Positions 26,157 to 34,947 of a stretch of DNA of 64,000 nucleotides are shown here, in pieces (the stretch's first letter is position 1; each line of letters opens with the position of its first letter). The notes beneath the pieces are model-generated. The model was not told the DNA's origin, ran no database searches, and saw only the letters and a program-made list of their open reading frames with translations. A program made the translations under genes and the position numbers. Source of the DNA: Streptomyces deccanensis (GTDB lineage Bacteria; Actinomycetota; Actinomycetes; Streptomycetales; Streptomycetaceae); contig NZ_CP092431.1 of the NCBI RefSeq assembly GCF_022385335.1, forward strand, positions 9,238,001 through 9,302,000, given 5' to 3'.

Positions 26157-26183
26157 CATATGAACCGGGCCACCCCTGGTCAA
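26155..26183 (-). promoter_or_regulatory. Promoter of the ferredoxin-reductase-hpa unit
   Basis: Minus strand: -35 TTGACC (26183-26178), 17-bp spacer, -10 TATGTT (26160-26155). It abuts the shared operator. Confidence 0.65.
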
Positions 26184-26221
26184 TACCTGTCCGAGTGGAT
26201 AATTTTTTCGGCCCCGGCCCC

Positions 26222-26250
26222 TTGCGGGCCGCTTCACCCGTTCCTATCGT
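26222..26250 (+). promoter_or_regulatory. Promoter of the glutamine synthetase-like/P450 unit
   Basis: -35 TTGCGG (26222-26227), 17-bp spacer, -10 TATCGT (26245-26250). The -10 shares four bases with the operator at 26247. Confidence 0.6.
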
Positions 26251-26264
26251 TTGGCATCAAACAA
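26247..26264. promoter_or_regulatory. Operator copy 3 of the shared 18-bp palindrome
   Basis: TCGTTT-ggcatc-AAACAA. It overlaps the -10 box of the rightward promoter, the same geometry as copy 2. Confidence 0.7.
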
Positions 26265-26291
26265 ACGGCCTCAGTCGTCGAGGAGTCAACG

Positions 26292-27647
26292 GTGAGCGCA
26301 TCCGAAACACCGGCCGTCCGGCAACACCAGGAGCGGCTGGCCGCCGAGGGCATCGACGTGGTCCGGGTGACCTATCCCGACCTGATCGGTACCGACCGGG
26401 CCCGGGACGTGCTGCTCGACCAGTTGCCGACGGCCTGCGAGCACGGGCTCGCCTTCTGCCGGGCGGTCTACCACACCTCGCCCCAGGGCGACGTCGTCCC
26501 CGTGGCCGGTGGTCTGGACGCGGGCCTGCCCGACATCCACGTACGGCCCGACCTCGACACCCTGGTCGCCCTCCCCTGGGAGCCCGGCGTCGCCTCCTGC
26601 CTCGGCGAGGCCATCGACCCCGCGACGGGGGCACCCGCCCCCGAATCCCCCCGCGACCTGCTGCGCTCGGTGCTCGCCCACTGCGCCGACGAGGGTCTGC
26701 GCCCCGTGGTCGGCCCCGAACTCGAGTACTTCCTCTGCGACGCGGACCCCGCCTCCCCGAGCGGCTGGCGGCGCTACTCGGGCACCACCGGCGCCGTCTA
26801 CACCGCCGGCCTGCGCGCCGACCCCGACAACCATCTGCTGCCCACCCTGCGCCACCTCCGCGACCTGCGCATCGGCGTCACCAACGGCAACCACGAGTTC
26901 GACGGCGGCCAGTTCGAGATCAACCTGACGCACTCGGACGCCCTGTCCGCCGCCGACCGCTCCTTCCGCTTCAAGGCCGCCGTCAAGGAACTCGCCCGCA
27001 AGGAGGGCCGTCTCGCCACCTTCATGGCCAGACCCTTCAACGACGCGGGCGGCTCCGGCTTCCACCTCCACCTGTCCTGCGACGACGAGCACGGCCGCAA
27101 CGCCTTCGACGACCCCGAGGGCCACCACGGACTGTCCGACACCGCCCGCCACGCCATCGCCGGGGTCCTCGCCCACGCCCCGGCGCTCGCCGCCCTCGCC
27201 AACCCGACGGTCAACTCCTACAAACGCTTCGGCCCGGACACCCTCGCCCCCTGGCTGATCGACTGGGGCCTGGACAACCGCAGCGCCATGGTCCGCATCC
27301 CGCCCGAGCGCGGTTCCGGCGCCCGGCTCGAACTGCGCCTCGGCGACGCCGGCGCCAACCCGTACCTGCTGATCGCGGGCACGATCGCCGCCGCCCTGCT
27401 CGGCGTCCGGGCGGGCGAGGAACCCCCGGCCCCGCTGGAGGGCTACGGCTACGACACCGCCAGGTCGGCCGTGCTGCCGGCGAACCTCGCCGCCGCCCTC
27501 GACGCCCTGGAGGCGGACACCGCCCTCACCGAGATCCTCGGCAAGGCCTTCACCACCTCGTACCTCAGCTACAAGCGCGACGAGGTCGCACGCTTCCAAC
27601 GGCACGTCACCGACTGGGAGTTCACCGAGTACGCCTACCACCTGTGA
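26292..27647 (+). CDS. Glutamine synthetase-like gamma-glutamyl-amine ligase
   Basis: 451 residues from GTG 26292, which follows GAGGAG at eight bases. Glutamine synthetase hallmarks are G-P-E-L-E-Y-F-L (about 142), N-G-N-H-E-F-D-G-G-Q-F-E-I-N (about 199), G-G-S-G-F-H-L-H-L-S (about 255) and N-R-S-A-M-V-R-I-P (about 330). The divergent middle and C-terminal sequence and the setting place it with GlnA3/PuuA-like ligases that join glutamate to an amine using ATP, not with housekeeping GlnA. It starts the unit with the P450 and shares an operator with the gamma-glutamyl hydrolase unit. The amine substrate is unknown. Confidence 0.83.
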   Translation: MSASETPAVRQHQERLAAEGIDVVRVTYPDLIGTDRARDVLLDQLPTACEHGLAFCRAVYHTSPQGDVVPVAGGLDAGLPDIHVRPDLDTLVALPWEPGVASCLGEAIDPATGAPAPESPRDLLRSVLAHCADEGLRPVVGPELEYFLCDADPASPSGWRRYSGTTGAVYTAGLRADPDNHLLPTLRHLRDLRIGVTNGNHEFDGGQFEINLTHSDALSAADRSFRFKAAVKELARKEGRLATFMARPFNDAGGSGFHLHLSCDDEHGRNAFDDPEGHHGLSDTARHAIAGVLAHAPALAALANPTVNSYKRFGPDTLAPWLIDWGLDNRSAMVRIPPERGSGARLELRLGDAGANPYLLIAGTIAAALLGVRAGEEPPAPLEGYGYDTARSAVLPANLAAALDALEADTALTEILGKAFTTSYLSYKRDEVARFQRHVTDWEFTEYAYHL

Positions 27648-27667
27648 CGCCTGGGAGCACCTCCATC

Positions 27668-28966
27668 ATGACCACTTCAGCCCGCCCCGCCTCCGTGCGC
27701 GAGGCCGTGCAGGAACCCATGCCGCTGGACGACGTGGACCTCGCCGACCTCGACAACTTCACCGACGGTGTCACCCCGTGGCGCATGTTCCACACCCTGC
27801 GCCACCAGGACCCGGTCCACTGGCAGCCGGAGGAGGCCCCCAACTCCGGCTTCTGGGCGGTCACCCGGCACGTCGACATCGCCCGCGTCGACCGCGACGC
27901 CGAGACCTTCACCTCGACGAGGTTCGTCAACCTGGAGGAGGTCGACGAGGACCAGATCAGGACCCGCGCCTCCATCCTCGAACTGGACGGCGTCCGCCAC
28001 CGCGCCCTGCGCAGCGTGATCCAGCGCCAGTTCGGCGCGAGCGTCATCAACAGCTACACCGACTTCCTGCGCGGCCTGACCGCCACCACCCTCGACGCGG
28101 CCCTCGCCAAGGGCACCTTCGACTTCGTCGCCGACGTCTCCGCCGACTTCCCCATCAACGTCCTGGCCCGCCTCCTCGACGTCCCCCCGGAGGACAACCA
28201 GAAGCTCATCGACTGGGGCAACCGCATCATCGGCAACACCGACCCCGACTACGCGGACGTCCTGCTGAACAGCGCGGAGAGCGAGCGGTTCAAGCATCTG
28301 CCGTTCCGCTCGCCCGCCTCCCTCGAAGTCTTCGAGTACGGCCGCGAACTGGCCCGGCAGCGCCGCGGCGGCGACGGCACCGACCTGGTCTCCAGGCTGG
28401 TCAACACCACCCCGCGCGACGGGGTCCCGCTCTCCGCACAGGACTTCGACAACTACTTCCTGCTGCTGGTCGTCGCCGGCAACGAGACCACCCGCCACAC
28501 CATCACCCACTCCATGCTGGCCCTGCTCCAGCACCCGGAGCAGCTCGCCCGCCTCCAGGAGGACCCCTCCCTGATCCCGGTGGCGACGGAGGAGTTCCTG
28601 CGCTGGGCGTCCCCCGTCTACCACTTCCGCCGCACCGCGACCCGTGACGTCGAACTCGGCGGCAAACGGATCAAGGAGGGCGACAAGGTCGTCATGTGGT
28701 ACGCCTCCGGCAACCGCGACGAGGAGGTCTTCGGCAATCCCTACGACCTCGACGTCGCCCGCGCCGACAACGACCATGTCACCTTCGGCAAGGGCAGCCC
28801 TCACCTGTGCCTGGGCAACCTGCTGGCCCGCACCGAGATCCGCATCATGTTCGAGGAGCTGATCCCGCGCCTCGCCGACATCCGCCTGGTCGGTGACGTC
28901 CCGCGCGTCCGCTCCAACTTCGTCAACGGCATCAAGAAGCTGCCGGTCGAGGTGACCCTGGCCTGA
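27668..28966 (+). CDS. Cytochrome P450
   Basis: 432 residues. The oxygen-activating helix has A-G-N-E-T-T (270-275), the K-helix E-x-x-R lies in E-E-F-L-R-W, and the haem cysteine is C381 in F-G-K-G-S-P-H-L-C-L-G. The G-S-P-H-L-C-L-G form resembles the sterol/terpenoid-type bacterial P450s (CYP125/linalool hydroxylase group). No membrane anchor is seen, as expected for a soluble class I enzyme. Its electron partners are the ferredoxin and reductase encoded divergently. ATG 27668 lies 20 bases after the ligase stop. It may hydroxylate a ring or cut a carbon next to nitrogen in a gamma-glutamyl amide. Confidence 0.9.
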   Translation: MTTSARPASVREAVQEPMPLDDVDLADLDNFTDGVTPWRMFHTLRHQDPVHWQPEEAPNSGFWAVTRHVDIARVDRDAETFTSTRFVNLEEVDEDQIRTRASILELDGVRHRALRSVIQRQFGASVINSYTDFLRGLTATTLDAALAKGTFDFVADVSADFPINVLARLLDVPPEDNQKLIDWGNRIIGNTDPDYADVLLNSAESERFKHLPFRSPASLEVFEYGRELARQRRGGDGTDLVSRLVNTTPRDGVPLSAQDFDNYFLLLVVAGNETTRHTITHSMLALLQHPEQLARLQEDPSLIPVATEEFLRWASPVYHFRRTATRDVELGGKRIKEGDKVVMWYASGNRDEEVFGNPYDLDVARADNDHVTFGKGSPHLCLGNLLARTEIRIMFEELIPRLADIRLVGDVPRVRSNFVNGIKKLPVEVTLA

Positions 28967-28969
28967 GCG

Positions 28970-29842
28970 TCAGCGGGACCCCAGCTCCTTGGTGATGCGC
29001 TCCAGCATGAACGCGGACGACTCCTTCGCCCGCTCCTCCCAGGCGAAGACGCAGGCGGTGGCCACCCCGTCGAAGTCCAGCTCGCGCAGGGTGCCGAAGA
29101 ACGCGTCCCAGTCCACCTCGCCCTGGCCGATGTCCAGGTGCTGGTGGATCCGGGCGGTCGTGCCGGGCGGGTTGAGGATGTAGCGCAGCCCGCTGGAGCC
29201 CTTGTGGTCGAAGGAGTCGGCGATGTGCACGTGCTTCAGCCGGTCGCCGGCGTACCGCATCATCGCCGCGATGTCCGCGCCGACCTGCGAGGCGCCGGAG
29301 AGGTGGAAGGAGTGCGGGGCGCAGTACAGGTAGTTCACCCAGGGCTTGTCGATCGCGCGGACCAGGTCGACGGCCGGGGTGTTCTCCTCGCAGAAGTCGT
29401 CCGGGTGCGCCTCCAGGTTCAGGGCGATGCCCTCCCGCTCGAACAGCGGCAGCAGTTCCTCCAGCGAACGCCAGAACGCCGCCTCGCTCTCGGCGGCCCG
29501 TTCGGGACGGCCGTTGAACTCCGAGTTCATCAGCGGGCATTCGAGGTCGGCGGTGATCTCGATCATCCGCTTCCAGTAGCGGACCGCGGCCTGCCGCTCG
29601 GTCTCGTCCGGTGAGGACCACTTGTAGAGCGGCAGCACCGAGGACAGCTGGACGCCGTGTGCGCGCAGGGAGTTCTTGAGTTCCGCGACGCGCGCGTCGT
29701 CCGCGCGGGGGTGCAGGAAGAACGGCATGAAATCGTCGCGCGGCGACAACTCGATGTACCGGTAGCCGAGTTCGGCGACCGTGCGCACCATCTCGTCGAT
29801 GGGCAGGGCCCGGAACATGTACGGGTCGAGGGCGATCTTCAC
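28970..29842 (-). CDS. Sugar phosphate isomerase/epimerase-like TIM-barrel protein
   Basis: 290 residues from GTG 29842 behind GGAGGTG. The xylose isomerase-like barrel shows Y-I-E-L-S-P (about 29), L-N-L-E-A-H-P-D (about 150), K-H-V-H-I-A-D (about 210) and G-Q-G-E-V-D-W (about 246), including likely metal ligands E and H. Related proteins act on inositol (IolE/IolI) or keto-sugars. The start overlaps the stop of the dehydrogenase as GTGA. It is the last gene of the MFS-dehydrogenase-isomerase unit and ends three bases from the convergent P450 stop. Confidence 0.78.
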   Translation of the reverse strand: MKIALDPYMFRALPIDEMVRTVAELGYRYIELSPRDDFMPFFLHPRADDARVAELKNSLRAHGVQLSSVLPLYKWSSPDETERQAAVRYWKRMIEITADLECPLMNSEFNGRPERAAESEAAFWRSLEELLPLFEREGIALNLEAHPDDFCEENTPAVDLVRAIDKPWVNYLYCAPHSFHLSGASQVGADIAAMMRYAGDRLKHVHIADSFDHKGSSGLRYILNPPGTTARIHQHLDIGQGEVDWDAFFGTLRELDFDGVATACVFAWEERAKESSAFMLERITKELGSR

Positions 29843-30855
29843 GCGGCACCTCCGTAGAAGGGGGGACGGGGCTTGAGGTCGGTGGCGACGATCCGGCCCG
29901 ACTCCAGGGCCTCGAAGGTCGCCGCGGTGATGACGGTGGCGGCGTAGCCGTCCCAGGCGGACGGGCCCGTGGGCTCCGCGCCGGCGGCGACGCCCGCGAT
30001 CCATTCACGGAACTCGGTGTCGAAGGCGTCCGCGAAACGGCCCACCCAGTCGCCCGGCACCTCCGTGCTGTGCTGTCCGGCGGTGCGCAGCCCGACCGTC
30101 GCCGGATCGGGCAGCCGTACGAGACCCTCCTCGCCCACCGCCTCGCACTGGATGTCGTAGCCGTACTGGCAGTTGACGAAGACCTCCAGATCGATCCGGA
30201 CCCCCTTCGCGGTCTCGAAGAGCATGATCTGCGGGTCCTTGAGATGGGCGAACCGCCTGCTCGTCGGGCGGGGCGTGACCACCTGCGTGGAGACGATCTC
30301 GTCGTCGAGCAGCCAGCGCAGTACGTCCACCTCGTGCACGGCCGTGTCCAGCGCGGCCATGGCCGAGGTGTACGACTCCGGGACCGTCGGGTTGCGGTGG
30401 GCGCAGTGCACGATCAGCGGTGCGCCGATGCGGCCGGAGTCGATGACCCGCTTCATCCTCCGGTAGCCGGCGTCGTAGCGGCGCATGAAGCCGACCTGGA
30501 CCAGACGGCGCCCGAGGGCCGTCTCGGCCTCGACGATCCGCAGACAGTCCTCGGCGGTCGTGGCCAGCGGCTTCTCGCAGAACACCGGCTTGCCGGCGGC
30601 GATCGCGGTCAGTACGTGCTCCGCGTGCGTCGGGCCCCAGGACGTCACGAGGACGGCGTCCACGTCCGAGGCGGCGATCAGGGCGGCGCCGTCGGGCAGC
30701 ACCCGCGCCCCGACCGGGGCCGCCGCCTCCTCGGCGCGGGCGGCGTCGATGTCGGTGACCGCGGTGACGCGGGCACCCGTGACGGTCTCGGTGAGCCGCC
30801 GGATGTGGTCCTTGCCGATCCAGCCGGCGCCGACGACACCTACACGTACGGTCAT
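29839..30855 (-). CDS. Gfo/Idh/MocA-family oxidoreductase (inositol 2-dehydrogenase-like)
   Basis: 338 residues. Rossmann start [10 protein letters not shown] (5-14), the family E-K-P in F-C-E-K-P-L-A (about 92), Q-V-G-F-M-R-R-Y-D (about 120) and the catalytic-region histidine in D-T-A-V-H-E-V-D (about 171). These match NAD-dependent myo-inositol or related polyol/sugar dehydrogenases. It is coupled by GTGA overlap to the isomerase gene and follows the MFS gene by 25 bases. A close paralogue lies at 38643. Confidence 0.83.
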   Translation of the reverse strand: MTVRVGVVGAGWIGKDHIRRLTETVTGARVTAVTDIDAARAEEAAAPVGARVLPDGAALIAASDVDAVLVTSWGPTHAEHVLTAIAAGKPVFCEKPLATTAEDCLRIVEAETALGRRLVQVGFMRRYDAGYRRMKRVIDSGRIGAPLIVHCAHRNPTVPESYTSAMAALDTAVHEVDVLRWLLDDEIVSTQVVTPRPTSRRFAHLKDPQIMLFETAKGVRIDLEVFVNCQYGYDIQCEAVGEEGLVRLPDPATVGLRTAGQHSTEVPGDWVGRFADAFDTEFREWIAGVAAGAEPTGPSAWDGYAATVITAATFEALESGRIVATDLKPRPPFYGGAA

Positions 30856-30880
30856 GGTTGTTTCCTCACAGGGGGGTGAA

Positions 30881-32317
30881 CTAGGAGAAGCGGGACCGGA
30901 GTTCGGCTTCGAGGGTTTCCAGCGAACGGCCCCGGGTCTCGGGGACGCAGAGCTTCACGAAGGTGAGCGAGAAGACACCGGCCACCACGAAAAGGAAGAA
31001 GGTGTTGGAGACACCGATCGCGTCGACCAGCGACGGGAAGACCAGCCCGATCAGGAAGTTGGTCAGCCACAGCACCACCGCCGCGACCCCCATCCCGAAG
31101 CCGCGCATCCGCATGGGGAAGATCTCCGACAGCATCAGCCAGGTCACCGGCGAGATCGCCCCCTGCTGGAAGGCGAGGAAGGTGACCGTCATCGCCAGCA
31201 CGGCGTACGCCCGGCCGTCGCCGGCGGGCAGCGTCAGGGAGAAGACGCCGATCAGCAACAGGGCGACCGTCGTGCCGATCTGACCGGTCATCAGCATCGG
31301 GCGGCGACTGACCCGGCCCAGCAGCCAGATGCCGACGAACGTGGCCAGCACGGAGATGACCCCGTTGGCGATGTTCGCGGTGAGCGCGCCGTCGGAGGTG
31401 AAACCGGCGTCCGTGAGGATCTCGGTGCCGTAGTACATGATCGTGTTGACGCCGGTGATCTGCTGCACGACCGCGATGCCGAAGCCGACGAGCATCAGCT
31501 TGCGCACCCACGGCGTGGCCCTCATGTCCTGCCAGCCGCCGAGCCTCTCCCGCTCCTCCTGGACGGCGAGCGCGGACACCTCGCTCAGCTCGGCCTCGGC
31601 CCGCTGCCGGGACCGCACCTGCCGCAGCACCTCCAGCGCCTCACCGAACCGGGTCCTGGAGGCCAGCCAGCGCGGACTCTCGGGCATCACCAGCATGCCG
31701 AACCACAGCACGACCGCCGGCAGCGTCGCGAGCACCAGCATCCAGCGCCAGACCTCCCCGGACTCCCCGCCGACACGGGCGATGACCGCGTTGGAGGTGA
31801 AGGCCAGCAACTGCCCGGTGACGATCATCAGTTCGTTACGGGTGACCAGCGCGCCCCGTCGTTCGGCGGGGGAGATCTCCGCGAGATAGACGGGCACGGT
31901 CACCGACGCGCCGCCCACCGCGAGGCCGAGCACGAAGCGGGCGACCACCATGACCGCCGTGTTCGGCGCCAGCGTGCACCCCAGCGCGCCGACGAAGAAC
32001 ACCACGGCGAGCACGAGGATCGTCCGGCGCCGCCCGCGCGCGTCCGACAGCCGGCCGCCGGTGATCGCGCCCAGGGCCGCGCCCAGGAGCAGCGAACTGG
32101 TGACCATGCCCTCGGTGAAGGGCGTCAGCCCGAGGTCGTCGGACATGTACGGCAGGGCGCCGTTGATCACGCCGGTGTCGTAGCCGAAGAGGAGTCCGCC
32201 GAAGGTGGCGATGAGTGTGATGAGCCGCAGCCGCCGCGCGACGGCCGGGGACGCGTCGTCCGTGACCGGGCCCGGGCCTGTCGTGCCGTACTTGGCGGTG
32301 CCGTCCTTGACAACCAT
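30881..32317 (-). CDS. MFS sugar/polyol transporter (sugar porter family)
   Basis: 478 residues, 12 membrane segments. ATG 32317 follows TAGGAG; the open frame extends upstream without support. Sugar-porter marks are [10 protein letters not shown], the R-G-R-R-R loop after segment 2, [19 protein letters not shown] and the terminal P-E-T-R-G-R-S-L-E. Proton-driven import of myo-inositol or a similar sugar fits the neighbouring inositol dehydrogenase-like gene. It is the first gene of the operator-controlled unit. Confidence 0.87.
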   Translation of the reverse strand: MVVKDGTAKYGTTGPGPVTDDASPAVARRLRLITLIATFGGLLFGYDTGVINGALPYMSDDLGLTPFTEGMVTSSLLLGAALGAITGGRLSDARGRRRTILVLAVVFFVGALGCTLAPNTAVMVVARFVLGLAVGGASVTVPVYLAEISPAERRGALVTRNELMIVTGQLLAFTSNAVIARVGGESGEVWRWMLVLATLPAVVLWFGMLVMPESPRWLASRTRFGEALEVLRQVRSRQRAEAELSEVSALAVQEERERLGGWQDMRATPWVRKLMLVGFGIAVVQQITGVNTIMYYGTEILTDAGFTSDGALTANIANGVISVLATFVGIWLLGRVSRRPMLMTGQIGTTVALLLIGVFSLTLPAGDGRAYAVLAMTVTFLAFQQGAISPVTWLMLSEIFPMRMRGFGMGVAAVVLWLTNFLIGLVFPSLVDAIGVSNTFFLFVVAGVFSLTFVKLCVPETRGRSLETLEAELRSRFS

Positions 32318-32417
32318 GCGCGCTCCTACCGTTCGAGGGTCGGACGCCGGGTACCCGTCGGGCCGTGGCCGAGAGACCACGCCGACGGACGACGAGAAGT
32401 AGAAGTTGTCGCGCTCT

Positions 32418-32433
32418 ACTAGCGCGCTCTAGT
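32418..32433. promoter_or_regulatory. LacI-type operator between the MFS unit and the regulator
   Basis: ACTAG-cgcgct-CTAGT, perfect 5-bp arms with a GC centre. The same 16-bp form recurs at 34760 and in a partial overlapping copy at 34747. It lies downstream of the leftward -10 and upstream of the LacI-family gene, so it could control both. Confidence 0.65.
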
Positions 32434-32439
32434 TCGAGT

Positions 32440-32469
32440 ACGATGACCCCTGTCCAAATGTCATGTCAA
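32440..32469 (-). promoter_or_regulatory. Promoter of the MFS-dehydrogenase-isomerase unit
   Basis: Minus strand: -35 TTGACA (32469-32464), 18-bp spacer, -10 CATCGT (32445-32440). Confidence 0.5.
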
Positions 32470-32572
32470 TAGCCTGTCGCCGGAAGAATGCGCGACCCCG
32501 GTCAGGGCCCGCCCCAGGTGGCCGCCCCGGACAGGCCCTAAGGTGGGCGGCGGACGGAGGGTGGGTTCACAG

Positions 32573-33598
32573 GTGGATGCATCGGGGAAGCAGCGGCCCA
32601 CGATGGCGGACGTCGCCGCGAAGGCGGGCGTCTCCCGGGCGCTCGTCTCGATCGTGTTCCGCAACCAGCCGGGGGCGAGCGAGGAGACGCGGGAGCGGGT
32701 GCTGCGGGTCGCCGACGAGATCGGCTACCGGCCCGACAGCGCGGCCCGGCTGCTGGCACGCGGCCGCAGCCGCACGCTCGGCGTGATGTTCACGGTCCAC
32801 CAGACCTTCCACACCAACCTCATCGAGGGCATCTACCCCGAGGCCGAACGCCTCGGCTACGAGGTCCTGCTCTCCGGCGCCACCCGGGGGCGCAGCGAGG
32901 AGAAGGCCGTCGAGGCGCTGCTCAGCCACCGCTGCGAGGCCCTCATCCTGCTCGGCTCCTTCGCCGAGCCCGCGTTCCTCGAAGAGCTGGGCCGCCGTAC
33001 GGTCGCCGTCTCCGTCAGCCGCCGGGTCCCGGGGGCCCACGTCGACTTCGTGCACTCCGCCGAGGGCAAGGGCGTACGGCAGGCGATGGACCATCTCGTC
33101 GAGCTGGGACACCGGCGGATCGCGCACCTCGACGGCGGCCGGGGGCCCGGTTCGGCCGAGCGGCGGCGCGCCTACCGGGCCGCGATGCGCCGGCACGGTC
33201 TGGAGTCCGAGGCCCGGGTGGTGCCCGGCGACCACACGGAGGAGTCCGGCATCGAGACCGGCCGGCTGCTGCTCGCCGAACGCGACCGGGGGCAGGACCT
33301 GCCGACGGCGGTCCTCGCGGGCAACGACCGCAGCGCGATGGGCCTGTTGATGTCGCTGACCCGGTCCGGGGTCGAGGTGCCGCGCGATCTGTCGGTCGTC
33401 GGCTACGACGACAGCCACCTCTCCCACCTCATGCCGATCGGTCTGACCACCGTCCGGCAGGACGCCGTGCTGATGGCCGAGCACGCGGTGCGGTTCGCGG
33501 TGGAACGGCTGGAGCGGCCGGAACTGGAGCCGCGTGAGGCGGTGTTGGAGCCGAAGCTCGTCGTCCGGGGGACCAGCGGGCGGGCGCCGACGCGGTAG
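32573..33598 (+). CDS. LacI-family transcriptional regulator of a sugar/inositol regulon
   Basis: 341 residues from GTG 32573; an in-frame GTG at 32561 is an alternative. The helix-turn-helix is T-M-A-D-V-A-A-K-A-G-V-S-R-A-L-V-S (residues 9-25) followed by hinge helix Y-R-P-D-S-A-A-R-L-L-A. The rest is the periplasmic-binding-like sensor domain, with G-N-D-R-S-A-M-G and G-Y-D-D-S-H-L-S-H at typical places. It is flanked by the ACTAG-N6-CTAGT operators, which are its likely targets: the MFS unit, its own promoter and the binding lipoprotein. Confidence 0.88.
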   Translation: MDASGKQRPTMADVAAKAGVSRALVSIVFRNQPGASEETRERVLRVADEIGYRPDSAARLLARGRSRTLGVMFTVHQTFHTNLIEGIYPEAERLGYEVLLSGATRGRSEEKAVEALLSHRCEALILLGSFAEPAFLEELGRRTVAVSVSRRVPGAHVDFVHSAEGKGVRQAMDHLVELGHRRIAHLDGGRGPGSAERRRAYRAAMRRHGLESEARVVPGDHTEESGIETGRLLLAERDRGQDLPTAVLAGNDRSAMGLLMSLTRSGVEVPRDLSVVGYDDSHLSHLMPIGLTTVRQDAVLMAEHAVRFAVERLERPELEPREAVLEPKLVVRGTSGRAPTR

Positions 33599-33686
33599 GG
33601 GTGATCCACGGCGGGGGAGCGGCCGACGCCGCGGGCGCGCCGCCGGCCGCCTTCGTCGCCGTCGTACCGGGGTGGGGGCGCGGCGG

Positions 33687-34691
33687 TCAGCGGGTGCCCT
33701 TCGCCGCGAACTCGGCCACGGCGTCCACGTTCTCCGGGGTGATGAACGCGGGCCCGGTGAGGACGGGCGCGGTGCCGCCGCCGCTGACGTTTCCGTTCGT
33801 CCGGTGCAGCCACAGTCCGTCGACGGCGAGGTAGCCCTGGAGGTACGGCTGCTGGTCGACGGCGAACTCGACCTCGCCGTCCTTGACGGCCCGCACCAGG
33901 TCCTTGTTGAGGTCGAAGGTCGCGAGCTTCGCCTTGCTCGACGCGTCGGCGAGCGACTGCACGGCGGTCAGGGCGATCGGGGCGCCCAGGGTGACCACCC
34001 GGTCGATGGAGGAGTCCTGCTTGAGCTTGGCGGTGATCGTCGACTTCACGGAGGGCATGTCGGTGCCGTTGACGTAGAGGATGTCGGTGGTCCCGCCGAA
34101 GCCCTTCTTCAGCCCGGCGCACCGTGCCTCCAGGGCGACCTGGCCCTGCTCCTGGATGACGCACAGGGCGTGCCGGGCGCCCGCCTCGTCCAGACGTTCG
34201 CCGAAGGCCTGGCCGGCGATGTTCTCGTCCTGGCCGAAGTACTCCAGCATGCCGAGCTCCTTCCAGTCGTCGAGGCCGGAGTTGAAGCCGACGACCGGGA
34301 TGCCCGCGGCGGTGGCCTTGGCGACGACGTCCTTCATGGCGTCGGGCTTGGCGGCGGTGAGGGCGATGCCGTCGACCTTCTGGTCGATCGCGTTCTGCAC
34401 CAGGTTGGCCTGGTTGCCGGCGTTGGGGTCGGCGGAGTAGACGAGCTCGATGTTGTCCTTGGCGGCCGCCGCCTGGGCGCCCTTGCGGACGATGTCCCAG
34501 AAGGTGTCGCCGGGGGCGGCGTGGGTGATCACGGCCACGGTCATGCGGGGGGTGTCGGCCCTGCCCTCGGCCGCGGAGTCCCCGCTCTCCGTGGACTTCT
34601 TGCCGCCGGAGCTGCTGGAGCAGCCGGCGGCGAGCAGGGCGCCGGTCAGGACGGTGGCGGTCAGAGCGGCGACTCGATGGTGTCTGTGCAT
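33687..34691 (-). CDS. Sugar ABC transporter substrate-binding lipoprotein (solitary)
   Basis: 334 residues with lipobox L-A-A-G-C (19-23). The mature domain is the ribose/inositol-binding type I fold: M-T-V-A-V-I-T-H-A, D-T-F-W-D-I-V-R-K-G, D-G-I-A-L-T-A and P-V-V-G-F-N-S. No ATPase or permease gene lies beside it: one neighbour is a LacI gene and the other an AraC gene. It must use a membrane complex encoded elsewhere, or act as a sensor. Expression from 34782-34810 is next to two overlapping operator copies. Confidence 0.85.
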   Translation of the reverse strand: MHRHHRVAALTATVLTGALLAAGCSSSSGGKKSTESGDSAAEGRADTPRMTVAVITHAAPGDTFWDIVRKGAQAAAAKDNIELVYSADPNAGNQANLVQNAIDQKVDGIALTAAKPDAMKDVVAKATAAGIPVVGFNSGLDDWKELGMLEYFGQDENIAGQAFGERLDEAGARHALCVIQEQGQVALEARCAGLKKGFGGTTDILYVNGTDMPSVKSTITAKLKQDSSIDRVVTLGAPIALTAVQSLADASSKAKLATFDLNKDLVRAVKDGEVEFAVDQQPYLQGYLAVDGLWLHRTNGNVSGGGTAPVLTGPAFITPENVDAVAEFAAKGTR

Positions 34692-34746
34692 GTCCCTCGC
34701 ACCTCGCTGTGCTGGTCAGGGTGGGTGTGTGGACCGGGGCCCGATG

Positions 34747-34775
34747 ACTAGCGCGCTCGACTAGTGCGCTCTAGT
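34747..34775. promoter_or_regulatory. Two overlapping LacI-type operators upstream of the sugar-binding lipoprotein
   Basis: 34760-34775 is ACTAG-tgcgct-CTAGT. 34747-34762 is ACTAG-cgcgct-CGACT, a partial copy 13 bp away. Both match the operator at 32418. Confidence 0.65.
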
Positions 34776-34781
34776 GGCATG

Positions 34782-34810
34782 ACTATGGAGCCGTCCCCCG
34801 GTGATGTCAA
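34782..34810 (-). promoter_or_regulatory. Promoter of the sugar-binding lipoprotein gene
   Basis: Minus strand: -35 TTGACA (34810-34805), 17-bp spacer, -10 CATAGT (34787-34782). The operators lie immediately downstream. Confidence 0.6.
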
Positions 34811-34947
34811 CGGGTATGTCAGGACGTCTCAACAAATCGAGGGCGGCGGTACCGGCGCGGTCCCCACCCGACCGGAACGGGCACAGGATGTCGGGTGGGG
34901 CGGGGTGGCCGCTTCCTAGCGTGGTGGTCGAAAGGAAGGAGGCCGGG

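Noticed and set aside
26292..27647. Housekeeping glutamine synthetase GlnA
   Set aside because: The core motifs are present, but the sequence between them diverges, and the setting with P450, gamma-glutamyl hydrolase and amine permease genes points to a gamma-glutamyl-amine ligase.
30485..32422. 645-codon frame on the plus strand opposite the MFS transporter
   Set aside because: H/R/D-rich shadow of the transporter gene; no motif, no ribosome binding site, and it runs through the promoter and operator.
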